A DNA stretch of 64,000 nucleotides from Magnolia sinica (GCF_029962835.1 NC_080582.1:73714177-73778176); one strand, 5' to 3'; positions 11,341 through 23,759 are shown, numbered from the stretch's first letter. Notes: generated from the letters alone by a model not told the origin. Numbers and translations: made by a program.

Positions 11341-12292
11341 TAGAAGGTGGATTCCTTGAGGGTATAGGAGATATACTCTCTTCTTTCCAATTGGTTATCT
11401 CACTCAACTGCTTTCATAAAATGGGGTAAAGGGTGTGATGTTTGACCAGAGTCGTCACTAACCAATTATTATGATTCTACAGTCAGTTAGAACCCGTAGA
11501 AATGCTTAAGATTGAGTACCCGAAGATCCTTAACCCTAAAATGACTCGTGAGTTTACGTTCCAGAGATTCTAAGTAAGAGATCGTGGTTACAAAGAGAAA
11601 AGGTGTTAGGCATCTACTTTGCCCATACGAATGTACAGTATTTATTTCACAAGATCTGACTAATTTCTGAAAAATAATGGTAGTTTTCGCATGTAGAAAA
11701 TGTAATGCGATGCAGTGATACTAGTGATTGATCAATCCAAATTTATAATGAGTAAGATCCAACTATATCGGCAAGCCGCAGAGCACACGTTTGAAACAAT
11801 CAAGTGTGAGGTGCAAAGTATATATGTATGGGATGCTTGATGCTATATGGATACTTATGATAAAACGACGACCATCCGGCTAAGGTTTCTAGCAGACCTA
11901 CTACAATTATCTCGGTAAGTCTTAGAGCATACACCCGCCAGTCAGATACAAGAAAGTGATGGAATACAGTGTGTATGCTAAAACAACAACTAACTGGCAA
12001 GGTTTCTGATGGGCAAGATCTGATTATATTGACAAGCCACAGATTATACGCCAGCCAATCAGGTGTGAGAAAATAGTAAAAATGCACAATGATGCCGATG
12101 TATATGAGAAGCAGGGGGGTTGAGACAGAAATGAATGCTGCATGATATTGATGCACTGATTTGATGAAACTGATAGAGGCTTGAATGGTTAAATGAACGA
12201 TAATATCGCAAAGCTAGATTGACTGGCTCATATTTGAACTTAAGTGGCTTAGGAGGCTTAGACTCTAGCTAGGCTACGCCAGACTAGGGTTA

Positions 12293-12293
<1 letters not shown>

Positions 12294-12329
<36 letters not shown>
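12294..12329. repeat. (CT)n microsatellite
   Basis: Seventeen or so uninterrupted CT units. Confidence 0.95.
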
Positions 12330-12331
<2 letters not shown>

Positions 12332-12902
12332 TGGTGGAAGGACAACTCTCTGGTGGGTGTGCTTTCTAAAATGAGAAGGGATGCTCCCTAATGCTTCGTG
12401 TGTGTGAAATGAGAATGAGAGGGCACTATTTATAGTCTCCAACTCCAATTTTCTTATAATTCCTAATGATCCTAAGGGTAAAAAGTGGTTAAATGGTTGG
12501 GATTGAAGATTATCATATGGCATCATCCCATGGGTTGGATGAGGTGGTAAAAGGGTAATTTTTAAAAAGGAGATGGGCATCAGAATAATGCACCTCAACG
12601 ACATACTTAAGGTTCGAAAAAGAGAGTTTAACATGCTTGAGGGACGCTGCCTCAAAGAGGGTGAGTCTCACGTGGCCGGTGGCAACCTAGCTACCGCCGA
12701 TCCTCACTTGAACTCTCTATTTTGGCAGGGAGTATCCTAAATATGTGGAGGCTCTGCTGTGAGGGTTACTGCTTTAAGGTTTCGGCAATTTTTTTGATTG
12801 GGCTTGGTTTTCGGCTTAACTAGGTGAGTTAACTGGGTGTGGGGTTGGGTAGCTGATTGAATGAGTCGACTCAGTGAGTTGACTCGCTGAGTTCACTCAA
12901 GT

Positions 12903-13035
12903 CTCTAGGGTTTTAGGTTCCTAGGGTCCAAGGTTATATTGACTAGGTTGGCTGGGTTGAATGGGCTGAGTTTAGGATTTAGGACTACGATTCCTAGGGT
13001 TTAGGCTTCTAGGGTTAGGGTTTAGGATTGGGGTT
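12903..13035. repeat. Degenerate TTTAGGG-like words
   Basis: CTAGGGTTTTAGG, CTAGGGTTTAGG and TAGGGTTAGGGTTTAGG occur among other sequence. These are interspersed telomere-like words, not a clean array. Confidence 0.5.
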
Positions 13036-13110
13036 CTGTTGTCCATCCATTCATTCAAACTCAATCAGCTTATCATCCTAGGGTGAGGTGTCTATAGCTA
13101 CACAATAGAA

Positions 13111-14754
13111 ATAGTAGGGATTGAATACCCACTATTAAAATACTCATGGGGCCACAGAAGTTTTAGGCATGATTTTAGGTTTTTATTTGAGGTGTGCCTA
13201 CTTGACTTTTAGATCTACTAAGTTTGGGATTTAAGATGAAAATAATCTCAACCACCTGATGAACAGGGTGAATATCATTCACATTTCAACTTATTTGTGC
13301 AATTCGATCAAACATAAGGCCATACTTGTTAACGAGGGCCTGTATTTGGTTTTATCTGCGATTAGGTAAATGCGGGCGTGCTAGAATCATACTCGACTTA
13401 ATGTTTGATTGAACGATGGTGCCCCCATGTTGAGATGGATCGATTAAGATTGAATTCTATGATTTAATCGCCCTCTCAACCACCAGTTGTATCAACGATC
13501 AAGCGATTTGCAAAAGGGTATGGGTTAGCCCTTCCTCATGGATCATTTTCACCTTGTGTCTTAAGGACTTATTCTTTCACTAGTAATTGCAGCTAAAGTA
13601 TATTTTTCAATGGAATGAAGATGGATAGATTAAATAGAAGAAGCTAAAAATAATGCTGATTTTTATTAATTTATGAACTAATGTTTATTACAATCGATAT
13701 AGTATCAAATAAAGTAGATAATAAAATCAAACAAGAGATAAATACCTAAACCATCCATATGGACAAATAAGCTAGGCCAATGGTCAGCAGGACGTGGCTA
13801 GGGTGTTTGATCTTTCATGTAAAAACATGATTGATCGGAATCCAACAACAAAAGGTTGTGGATTTTTATCTTACTCTTATGCATACTGTAGCGATGGCGT
13901 TAGACAGTAGCTACCTAAGTTAAGAGTAAGATAAAATGTAAAGGAAAAGTAAAGATTATGAAAAACAATTGTGTTTAGCATGGTCTTCGAGCTATTCATC
14001 ACATTCTCCTTTTATAGCTTTTGGAGGTGACAAAACCCTCGCTGGGTTTCCTTGTTGGTTGAAGATCCTTCGCAGTCACACCTTTTATATGATCTTCTCA
14101 CAAGAGATTTTCTATTATTGGAAATCGTTTTTAGATCTCTTTCGAGCGCGACTGATCCATAGACCTTTATGGTCAGTCTTGTTGTATCCAATTGGGTCAC
14201 AAATCATTTTTTAATCTCCCCCCTATTGTAATAGTGAATACTCATGGAATTGGTGGAACCGGTCCCACTAGATCCGGATTGGGACCCAATCCATTAGTTC
14301 TCATCCACTTAGATAATGGTCCGATCTTCGAATCTTTATGATAATCGCGAGAGCTCCGAACATATCTACAAAGATCTCCCATTTTGGAAGAATTGTGAGA
14401 GACGACCCTATCAAGTGTATCAAGATTTGTGATAGGATCCTTGTTTCAGTGGGTATTTTATATGCTATTGGATATGTCTCATTGTACTACATGTTATTTG
14501 TCGTTTTGTCTCCTCTAAAGGAGTGCATATGGTTCTATACCACCGTATTTATGATAAGAGGTGTATCCCTAAAGGATAAGGGCAAAAGATATTCTCAGGT
14601 GTGAGTACGATTCTATCATTATTAAGTGTGTAATGTGGACACATGACGATATCTTATTAGTCTACATGGATGTGTCAAAATTAGGTATAAATACAGTCAT
14701 GTAGCACTTGTTTAGCGCAAGTCACTACCCTGTATGCCTAAGCGAATTACACAA
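13111..14754. other. Intergenic, no gene seen; one long hairpin
   Basis: No coding exon was recognised. A 16-bp perfect inverted repeat (13864-13879 with 13921-13936) encloses a 41-nt loop. A GGTATAAATACAG TATA-like sequence sits near 14682, possibly from a decayed LTR. Confidence 0.4.
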
Positions 14755-14879
14755 GTTATCATTTCCATTTGATATTAACTAAAGATGTCTTCCTTCTTTC
14801 TAATAAATCTAATGTCAGTAATTATTTTTCATGTCCTCACTTAAATCTTATAATTATCTTTTCATTGTCTGATTATCTG

Positions 14880-15394
14880 CTAGAGAGAAAAAAAAAAAGA
14901 TATTTAATGCTCCAAGTATATCCGAAATGGGTTTTTAGGAAATACATTCGAATGAAAAGAAGAACAAGTTTTTTAAGAAACATAGAGAGAAAAAAAAATG
15001 ATACTCTGATTCTCATTGAAACGATAGTAGAATTTAATTGCTTAGATGTTGATGGTCTAGATTAGAGGAATTCGAACAATTTAACGAATATTATAAAAGT
15101 GGTAAAGTTGGACATTTTAAAAATAATTACAATCTCAAAAACAAAATCAATAGTTTAGACATGTACGAGAACTTAAAGAAAAATTTACATAACATATTAA
15201 AAGAACACTCTAGTGAAGATTCCAAACAAGAAAAATTATACCCTTTGGATTCAAAAGATATGCAAGATGATATTCAATATTCAAATTCAGATTCAAAAGA
15301 TAGTGGTACAGAGAAAATGGAAACTGATACAAACTATAGGATATATTCAAGATGTAAAGACAAAATAAAACCATGTGTTTTAATTAAAGAGTAA
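14880..15394 (+). pseudogene. Viral coat-protein-like C-terminal region with ruined zinc knuckle
   Basis: A run rich in Lys and Arg (about 14886-15000) precedes a knuckle-like segment near 15094-15140. In this class the expected pattern is Cys-X2-Cys-X4-His-X4-Cys. Here the Gly-His core remains, but all three cysteine positions read Tyr, Ser and Tyr. An acidic Ser/Asp/Glu-rich tail follows (15161-15394), as in caulimovirid coat proteins. A stop lies between the basic part and the knuckle. Confidence 0.6.
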
Positions 15395-15639
15395 CAAATC
15401 TAATAAATTATGCTGAACATATACATAACCCCATACTAAGATGACAATATTTGAAAATTCTATACATTGATAGAGACATAAGAAACTAGTAAAATAAAGC
15501 TCCATAATATAACAACAATATTAAACATATTTCAAATGCCAAAATAATGAATACCTACACTACAAGAATTACAAAAAAAAAAAAAAAACAGTAAACAAGA
15601 TATACAAGAATTAAATAAATAAATTAACATGTTAATCAT

Positions 15640-16140
15640 AAATCAAGAATGTCTAAAAGAATAAGTGGCAATACTTCAGGTTAACAAAGGAAAACAAATA
15701 GTAGAAGAAACACCCTTAATACCAGTAGAAAATCAAATATATATCATAAATCTCATCATTGAACTATACTATTAAAAATGAGAAGTTTTACTAACAATAA
15801 TAATTGATGAAGATTTTCATATTTAAAGCATAACATTAATAGACTCATGAGCAGATATGAATTGTATATAAGAAGGTTTAATACTAACTAAATATTTTAA
15901 ACCAATTACAAACTAGTTAGAAATAGCTAGATGATCAAAATTAAGAATATGCATCATAGACCAGATATATGTAATCAAGAAATATGCATCAAAACTAATT
16001 TTTTACTAATCAAACATGTTATTTTACGAACATCATTTATATAACTAATAAAATCATTTAATATTAACAATATACGAATTCATGCTATAATATATGACAA
16101 AAAAATAACCTTTGAATTTATTATTCCACCATAGATCAGA
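15640..16140 (+). pseudogene. Viral aspartic protease remnant
   Basis: Near 15828-15890 the frame reads a DSGAD-like active site in which the glycine codon has become TGA (15848-15850), with another stop a few codons on. Downstream frame fragments are compatible with a retroviral-type protease, but the domain is inactive. Confidence 0.5.
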
Positions 16141-16319
16141 TATCTAAATCAATTAAAATCTTTTTTAATAACTAAATCAATTAATTTAATAATTAAAAAA
16201 TAAGAATATATTAAACATCTAAAAAAACAGCTTATCATATTAAAATAAAAGAAAAGTTAAAATAACCTCAATTGAAATAAAAATTAAAAAACTTCAAGAA
16301 ACAATTATAATAAAAGATT

Positions 16320-17157
16320 TGTTCAAATATTTTCAATGTATTTTGGGAATGAAAAAGACATACTTCAATTACCCTATAAAAATATTTTCAAGAAAAAACA
16401 TTCATACAAAAGCTCGACCTATATAAATGAATCAAAAAATGCTAGAATATTGTAAAATTGAAATTCAAAGACTTTTAAATAATTAATTAATCAGGAAAAG
16501 TAAATCTCCTTATAATTGCTCAACTTTTTATATAAATAAAAGTGCAAAATTATAAAAAGGAACACCTATATTAGTTATCAATTACAAGCCAGTAGATAAA
16601 GTTTTACAACGGATTCAGTATTCTATTCGAAAAAAAAAAAAAAAAGACTTACTAATAAGTCTATTCAATACATTTATATTCTTTAAGTTTGATATAAAGT
16701 CAGGTTTTTGGCAAATATAAATAGCAGAATAAGATAAATATAATACGGCATTTAATGTTTCTTTAGGCAATACGAATGGAATATTATGTCATTTGGATTA
16801 AAAAATGTCCCTTTTAAAATTTTAAAATGTAATGAATGATATTTTCAATCCATATTCAAGTTTTTCTATAGTTTATATTGGCAATGTCTTAATTTATTCG
16901 ACAAGTATAGATCAATACTAGAAACAATTTATAACATTTTTACAGATAATAATAAAAAATGGATTAGTAGTTTCAGCCCCAAAAACTATATTATTTCAAA
17001 CAAGAGTTCGATTTTTAGGACATTAAATATACAACGGAACAATTATCCCAATAGAGAGAAGTTTAGAGTTTGCAAAGAAATTTTCTAATGAGAAATAAGA
17101 TAATACTTAGTTACAAAGATTTTTTAGAAGCTTAAATTACATAGGAGATTTTTATAA

Positions 17158-17230
<73 letters not shown>

Positions 17231-17760
17231 GTAAACCATTATATGATAGATTAAGAAAGAATTCAAAATCATGGACACAAGAACACAGTAAAATAGTAAA
17301 ACAAGTAAAATTAAGATCTAAATAACTACCATTATTACATATATCAGATCCTTTAGCCTACAAAATTGTAGAAATAGATGCTTCAAATTTAGGGTATGTT
17401 GGTATTTTAAAGTAAAGAATAAATGACAAAATATGAGAATAATTGGTTAAATTTAGTTCAGAAATAGGGAATGATGTTTTTTTAAAAAAAATTATAGTAC
17501 AATTATAAAAAAAAAATAATTTATCAATTGTTGTATATATTTCAAAATTTTAAAGTGATATCTTAAACTAAGAATTTTTACTTAGAATATATTATAGGCG
17601 TATAAAATATGTTTTAGAAAAATGATGTGAAAAATCTCCTAAGAAAATAAATTTTTGCAAGATGACAAGCCATTTTATCAGTTTTTTACTTCAGAATTGA
17701 ATTTATCAAAAGAGAATCTAATAGTTTACCCACATTCCTTTCCAGAGAATTTATACAAGG
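16320..17760 (+). pseudogene. Viral reverse transcriptase / RNase H remnant
   Basis: RT landmarks include a KFDIKSGFWQI segment near 16684, a MSFGLKN-like block near 16790 and the catalytic box at 16874-16885. There YIDD has become YIGN, losing both aspartates. A FLGH motif lies near 17010. RNase H landmarks (EIDASNLGY near 17370) follow a (TA)n expansion at 17160-17226. Several stops interrupt the frame. The similarity to Caulimoviridae is judged from memory of the family, not from a search. Confidence 0.75.
17160..17226. repeat. (TA)n microsatellite, about 33 units
   Basis: Uninterrupted TA run sitting exactly between RT and RNase H codons of the pararetroviral remnant. Confidence 0.95.
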
Positions 17761-17789
17761 TAAACATGACTTAAAAGTCGAAACCCACA

Positions 17790-18960
17790 AGCAAAGATGA
17801 TTTACGCACCACCCAAAACTCCTTCCCCTATACCAAGAATATTTCACACGCAGTTTAGATCACCAATAGGGACTATAGTATAAACAAGATTAAGACCCAC
17901 AATTTCCTTTTCTCCTAACTGCTCTAGTCCATTATAATATCCAAAGCTTAGCCCTTCTTCAAGAACAATTGAAAGCTTTACAAAAGTTATTAACAGACAA
18001 GAGTAAGTAGTTAAATAAGATCAAGTAGAATCATCATTTTCACAAGAAAATCTTTTTAATTTAGAATCTCAATATATTTACAAGAAAGAAAATTTCACAG
18101 TTTTCTCAATAGAAAAAGAATTGCAACACAAAAGTATTGTTAACTCCTTCAAACAATGTTTCTACCAAGATGGTACTGGTTTGCAACCATTGTTTTCAAA
18201 ATACAAGAAATTTATAAATTTATCTTAATTGACGTAGAATCCTACATTTTACTCATTTCTGAGACAAGAACAACCCTAACAAGATTACTTATTCCAAATG
18301 TCAAATAATTAAAATACTTCACCTTTCGGATTGGAAACAAGAACCCCATACTGCAAAATAATTTTTTATAAATTTTAATCCTACTCATTTTATCTATTTT
18401 GATTACCAAGATGTATGTATTTATACGTTTTTCAAACAAAATAATAGGTTAAGTCATTCATAATTTTATTTTATTTTTCACCACTAAGAATATTTTAGAA
18501 TATCTGTTATATTTTACCAAATTTTAAAACTATTTTGGACTAGATATTAAAAATATTTTTACTCTACTATAAGATGGTTATTCATATTTTCTAAACAAAT
18601 TTATATTTACAGACCAACAAATTCAAAATCCCCATTTGATCACATTTTTAACTTATTTCTCACTACCATAGATTTTCATGTGGGAGTACTACATTACTTT
18701 TATCGAACCACTTTTAAAACCAGAATATCTAGTTTGTAAGTTCAAGACAAAATGGTGAAAATAATTTAATTTTGATAAAACAACCAGAACAAAAATATAA
18801 GAACTTTTTCATAAGAATCCACATATTTGTAAAAGATCGGCAATCCCAGAATAAGAATTCTTAACTTTCAACGCACAATTCAAGTAAAATTATAGTAGCA
18901 AGGACCAAACAAGAGTACAAACAAAATTTAATTAAAGCAAGTTTAGAATTAGGATCAGAT
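17790..18960 (+). pseudogene. Unassigned second coding region of the pararetroviral remnant
   Basis: AT-rich sequence that, frame by frame, gives plausible protein fragments such as LLQEQLKALQKLLT near 17956, broken by many stops. Its place after RNase H and before the intergenic region is where some caulimovirid genera carry an extra ORF. No domain was recognised, so the call rests mainly on position. Confidence 0.35.
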
Positions 18961-19049
18961 GATGTACAAGAAGCATCCAACACTCACTATTTATAACAAA
19001 AGGAAAAAAATAATGTATGATCTATTTGAATATCTACAGTAACAGGACA

Positions 19050-19400
19050 TGAATTGACTCGAATCACTATAGAAATAAATATCAAGAATACTATAGCAAG
19101 GACAATGTAGCAGCGATTATCAAGAATACTGTAGCAAAGATACTGTAGCAACAATTATCAAGAATACTATAGCAAAGACACTGTAATAACAATTATTAAG
19201 AATACTTAGCAAGGACACTTTAGCAACAATTATTAAGAACATTATAACAATAATTATTAAGAATACTGTAACAACAATTATTAAGAACATTAGCAATAAT
19301 TATTAAGAATACTGTAGTAAGGACATTATACAAGAACACTGCATCCGACAAAAATCACTGTAACAGTTACTATAGCCATAAAAAAGACAACACATCTACT
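19050..19400. repeat. Tandem ACTGTAGCAA / AATTATTAAGAA minisatellite
   Basis: Words such as AAGAATACTGTAGCAA, GGACACTGTAGCAAC and CAATTATTAAGAA alternate a dozen or so times with drift. The array is immediately upstream of the TATA-like box of the pararetroviral remnant. Confidence 0.8.
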
Positions 19401-19507
19401 GTAGCGAATAAAATACTAAATCCAGCGCAGCATTTCGGAGTCTTCCGGATTAAAAAATGAATGAAGTCCGCAAACTCGAGAGCTCAACGAATTCGCTCCA
19501 GTACCTC

Positions 19508-19516
19508 TATAAAAAG
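19508..19516 (+). promoter_or_regulatory. TATA-like box of the pararetroviral intergenic region
   Basis: TATAAAAAG follows the repeat array, with CTTTTCTTTCTTCCC downstream, the layout expected of a pararetroviral promoter. Confidence 0.5.
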
Positions 19517-19654
19517 AGATTGAAGCCACAATATCAGCAAGCTTTTCTTTCTTCCCTTTTCTTTATCAAGGTTGTTTTCAAATTCAGCATTTTCTAACTT
19601 TAGTATCCTGTACTAGGAAAACTAAATTTCAAGATTATCAGAAATTTATAATTT

Positions 19655-20134
19655 TGTAGGGAAGCGCGGAAGGTGAGCCCTCACGATCTGACGGTTTACA
19701 CGAGTTTTGGAACCCTCACAAATCAGAAGATTGACGCTCCAATGGCCCACCTATCTACTACTGGAGCAGATGGATCTGTTCACACCTCTGATCCTACGGT
19801 ATAAGTAGCCCCGGATTGCTATATATGGATTAGATCGTCCTAAGGTCAAGCCAAAATGGACAGACTATTGTGCACACTATATCCCTCTCCGTATACTCTC
19901 GATATTACTTATCATATATCTTACGGGAGAGAGTCTCATCCTTTATATAGGAAGGAATAAGAGTTTGGTTGAGATTGGATAAGACCATATCATCCGATCA
20001 CATCCTTATCTTCCATCAAAAATTAAATTCATATTTGAATTTGAAATTTAATTGAAAGGAAGAGACCGGAAAAAACATGGGACGTACTCACTAGTGATTG
20101 CTCACCAGTGGGCCCCACTAGCTTAAGTCTAACA
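19655..20134 (-). repeat. Copia 3' LTR
   Basis: On the minus strand it runs TGTTAGACTTAAGC...CTTCCCTACA, with TG and CA ends. A TATATAAA box lies at 19942-19949. Confidence 0.93.
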
Positions 20135-20474
20135 TCTCCCACTCAATCACATTGTGGGATAAGCACAAAAAATTTGTTCATTTAATTCGCCTAATAACAA
20201 TCAAAGACCCAACATTACGATCAAAAGAATCAGAGGCGTGAGACCAGTTAGATCACCATAATCTTCTCACAAGTGCTTAAGTACTAAGTGACCACCTAAC
20301 TAGTACTCAATAACCCAAGTTTTACAATGCCTGTCCTAGTTCGCATGACCACACCGGATGGAGTTAACTCCCGGTCTGGAGTACTCGGCCAACATATGCA
20401 CTTATCCAACTTATCGAGTTATTTTGAAAACTTGATTTTTCATAAACTTCGACTAAAACCAATTCAAAACAATA

Positions 20475-20476
<2 letters not shown>

Positions 20477-20517
<41 letters not shown>
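20477..20517. repeat. (TA)n microsatellite
   Basis: Uninterrupted TA run in the 3' untranslated part of the copia element. Confidence 0.95.
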
Positions 20518-20519
<2 letters not shown>

Positions 20520-21366
20520 TTTTTAAAAAAATATTGCTTGCAAAAGTATAATAAAAACAACTCGATACTGCCGGCGGAGAAGTCTTCAAGTACGTATTTA
20601 TAGTTTTAAAAACTTGGTATTGCTGTCACGGGATCTTCCCTACGCAGATGTGTAATTTGAAATTAATCAAGCCGCTTTCCTAGCGTAACTGAGTTTGACT
20701 AATCAAGGACCTTTCGTCATAGTACACTAAAGTAGCGACACTCAATCTCATCCTCATATACACAAGAGGAAGGTAGCTAAGGATAAAAAGAATCACCTAC
20801 GGGACTGGCGACTCGTACGTTGCAATGATTAAATCGAATCAAAGCAATCTATAGGTAAAAGGTCCCAGCACATGGTTACAATCCACGTCGTAAAGTAGAC
20901 AATACTAGGTAAATGTCGGGTCTAAAATACGTAGGTCATTCTACATTAGGTACAACTCATTTCATAATCTCATAACCTAGCTTTAAATTCAAGCCATAAC
21001 ATTGATCGCATGAAAAAAGAATGGTGCGATTATGTTATTTGACTTTATCAATCTCATCTTCAATCTTAAAAGATTGTAAGCGAAGACAACTCACTCATAT
21101 CCTCATCCTTTATTATTCAAAATAAAGAGAAGTTCATACCTCAATGTATAAACATGGCCCCAAATGTACCTCTCTTGTACATTCAAGGTTGGTCAACCCA
21201 TGCGAGTGGGTGACCGGCCTACCGACAAAAAATAGAAATCCTACATGATCTCAAAGTAAATGTTGATTATCTTCTTACCTAGTTTATATTAGTATTCAAT
21301 ACTGAATACATGAAATGTGTTATTCATTAATGAAAGATCAAAGGTATTACAAAATAAGTACATCAG

Positions 21367-23300
21367 TCAAACTTTCCTCAATCCCATCTGCCTGACGTGA
21401 ACCTGAAATAGATTTCTAGCTATAGGTTTCGTTATGGGATTAGTCATCATCTCCTTATTAGGAATGTAGCTGAGGGCAACCTTCTTATCTCTCACTTGAT
21501 CACGGACGTAATGATACTTGATCTCAATGTGCTTAGATTTCTGGTGGTGTTTAGGGTCATTTGCCAAGTCAATGGCAGAATTATTGTCTATCTTCAGCGA
21601 TATAGGCTGACGAACACTTGGTAAAACACCCAGACTCAATAGAAATCTACAAACCCATATACACTCCCAGAGCTGGGTATTTCATACTCGAACCGGTGGA
21701 TCAGACCCGATCCGACCCGATTTAAACAGAACCGATGGTCAGGATCAGTCAGGATCGGGTAGCATAAGTCAGATACAAAATATTTTCAGGTCGGATGTGG
21801 ATAGTCCTCGTTCCGAACCAACCCGATCCCTAATCCGACCCGATTGTATCCGACTCGATTCGATTCGACTCGATCCGAAGACATGTGTTTTATCCATTCC
21901 GTTCATCCATTTTACAGATCATTCCACGGCTTTATACAAAAAATGATAGGGATATAAATATTAGGTGGACCACACCACAGGAAAACAATAATAATTAGAT
22001 ATCCACCATTATAATCCTCTTATGGCCCACTGTACTGTTTATTTGAAATCTAATCCGTTGATTAGGTCATAAGGACCCAGATGAAGGGAAATAATAATTA
22101 TCAGCTTGATCAAAAACTTTTATGGCCTCCAAAACGTTTTTAATGGTTAACGTTCATTCAACACTGTTTCTTATAATGTGGTCCACTTGAGATTTCGATA
22201 TATCTCATTTTTTTCTCATAACTAAAATGATCTATAAAAATAGATAGAGGGCATGGATGAAACACATACATCATGCTGGGGCCCACAGAGCATCGACTAC
22301 CAGTGGCTGGTGGCAAGGGGAGTAGCCAGTCTGTTTCTGGTACAGGGTACCAGCGTCTGGCGCACCTCGAGCTCCAGGCGCTCCTCGAGCTCCGAGTTGT
22401 ACGAACAGTTCAAAGGAGATGAAAGTGATATGGCCCCACAGTAATGTATTTACTATATCTGCACCGTTAATATGTTTTTAGAGAAAATTGTAGAGAATTA
22501 TGCAAAAAAATAAACAACATCCAAAGATCATGTGGACCACACCACAAATAACAGCAGAGAATGATTTTCACTGTTAAACAATTAATGTGGTCCACTTGAT
22601 AGGTAGATCTGTCTTATTTTTTGTCTCAAGTCTTAACAAGTGCTCGCCAAATGGATGAACGGTTTGGATATAACATATACCCTGTGATCAAACCCACGGA
22701 ACTCACAAAGGTCAATAAAATATTGATTACGCTGGACGTTGTACTTGCATGAAAGGCAAGCTACTGCCATCTCGTGCAGTGCACCTTACACGTCAAAAGT
22801 TAAATTTCAGTAAAAGTATCTATACGGTAGATTGTAATCTTTCAGAGCCATGTGGGGCCCAACTTGATGTATGTATTTTATCTGAGTCGTTTATCCATTT
22901 TAAAATATTATTTTAGATAATGGGCACAAAAATTTAGTATATTAAAGACTGAAGTGGACCACACCAAATGAAACTGTTGAATTGACATTCATACTATCTG
23001 AATTGTACCCAACCCGATCCGACTCGATTTCCCTGACTGAGTCAGAATCGGTTCGGGTCTGGCCAATCATGCATCGGATCTGTCCGAGTCCGATGACCTG
23101 GATTGAGTCTTGGATCGGATCAAGTTCGAGTCAGGCCTTTAGGATTTCGGATAGGATCAGGTTGGACGTAATCTGTTCCGATCTGGACCGTTGCCCAGCT
23201 CTACACACTCTTGAACTGTAACACAACATACAATATACTCGGCCTCCATAGATGAAAGAGCTAAGGAAGTTTGTTTCTTACTTGACCATGAGATAGCTCC
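21367..23300 (-). pseudogene. Copia RNase H, split by a hAT-like insertion
   Basis: The upstream part (about 23300-23212) carries MEAEYIVC. The downstream part (21660-21367) carries the DNNSAIDLAND and KHIEIKYHYVRDQV segments of copia RNase H and ends KPIARNLF. The two are separated by the insert at 21668-23203 and would join in frame order across its target duplication. Confidence 0.85.
21668..23203. mobile_element. hAT-like element inside copia RNase H
   Basis: Ends CAGAGCTGGGTA and TTGCCCAGCTCTA are inverted repeats. The 8-bp flanks TACACTCC and CACACTCT share the central ACACTC. Near both ends are GATCCGACCCGATT-type words. The interior holds GTGGGGCCCACC-family MITE pieces (about 21885-22290, 22430-22710, 22855-22980). 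No transposase. Confidence 0.8.
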
Positions 23301-23759
23301 TCCTTTGAGTAAGAATACATAACCTAAAGAAGACTTTTCCTTGTCGGCATCATTACCCCAAGTAGCATCAGATATCCTTTGAGCTCGAGGCTTGTGCCTT
23401 CATAACACAACATTAGGTCTTTTGTTCCTCTGAGATAACGGAATATACATTTAACTGCTTGCCAATGAGACTATCCCGGGTTACTCTGATAACGGTTGAC
23501 TATACCAACTGCATAGCTAATATCCGGTCTGGTGCAAAACATGACATACATTAAGCTCCATACTGCCCTTGCATAAGGTACTGAGGACAACTAATTTCTC
23601 GGCTTCAGTTTGGGGACACAATTTTCTGTCTAGCTTGGTAGCTTTATCCATAGGGGTTTCAACAGCTTTTAAATTTTCATCCTGAACCGCTATAAGATCT
23701 TTTATATATATGTTGTTTGAGACAAGCCTAAAAATTTCTCAGGACAATCCCTGATGATT

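Larger units (their letters stand above)
11341..13110. mobile_element. LTR-like block with degenerate tandem units
   Basis: The left part (TCGTCACTAACCAATTATTATG..., GTTAGAACCCGTAGAAATGC, AAAAGGTGTTAGGCA) resembles LTR or leader sequence of large plant gypsy elements as I remember them. Three degenerate units of about 120-140 bp with ACAAGCCACAGA and CCAATCAGGTGTGAG-type words start near 11757, 11898 and 12020. No protein domain, PBS or end could be located. Confidence 0.35.
14755..19654 (+). mobile_element. Decayed endogenous pararetrovirus (Caulimoviridae-like)
   Basis: Strongly AT-rich block that, read forward, shows in order: a coat-protein-like basic segment and zinc-knuckle remnant (14880-15394), an aspartic protease remnant near 15828, reverse transcriptase (16320-17150), RNase H (17227-17760), an unassigned second coding region (17790-18960) and an intergenic region with a TATA-like box (19508). 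This order is typical of caulimovirids and unlike LTR elements: no integrase and no LTRs were found. Many stops and frameshifts are present, so it cannot encode a virus. The movement-protein part is missing at the left. The genus cannot be settled; a florendovirus- or petuvirus-like relative is a guess. A copia element interrupts the right side at 19655. Confidence 0.75.

Noticed and set aside
12903-13035. Possible interstitial telomere
   Set aside because: The TTTAGGG-like words are irregular and interspersed, so not an array.
19050-19400. CRISPR-like repeat array
   Set aside because: Repeats are degenerate and short with no unique spacers of constant length, and this is a plant genome context.
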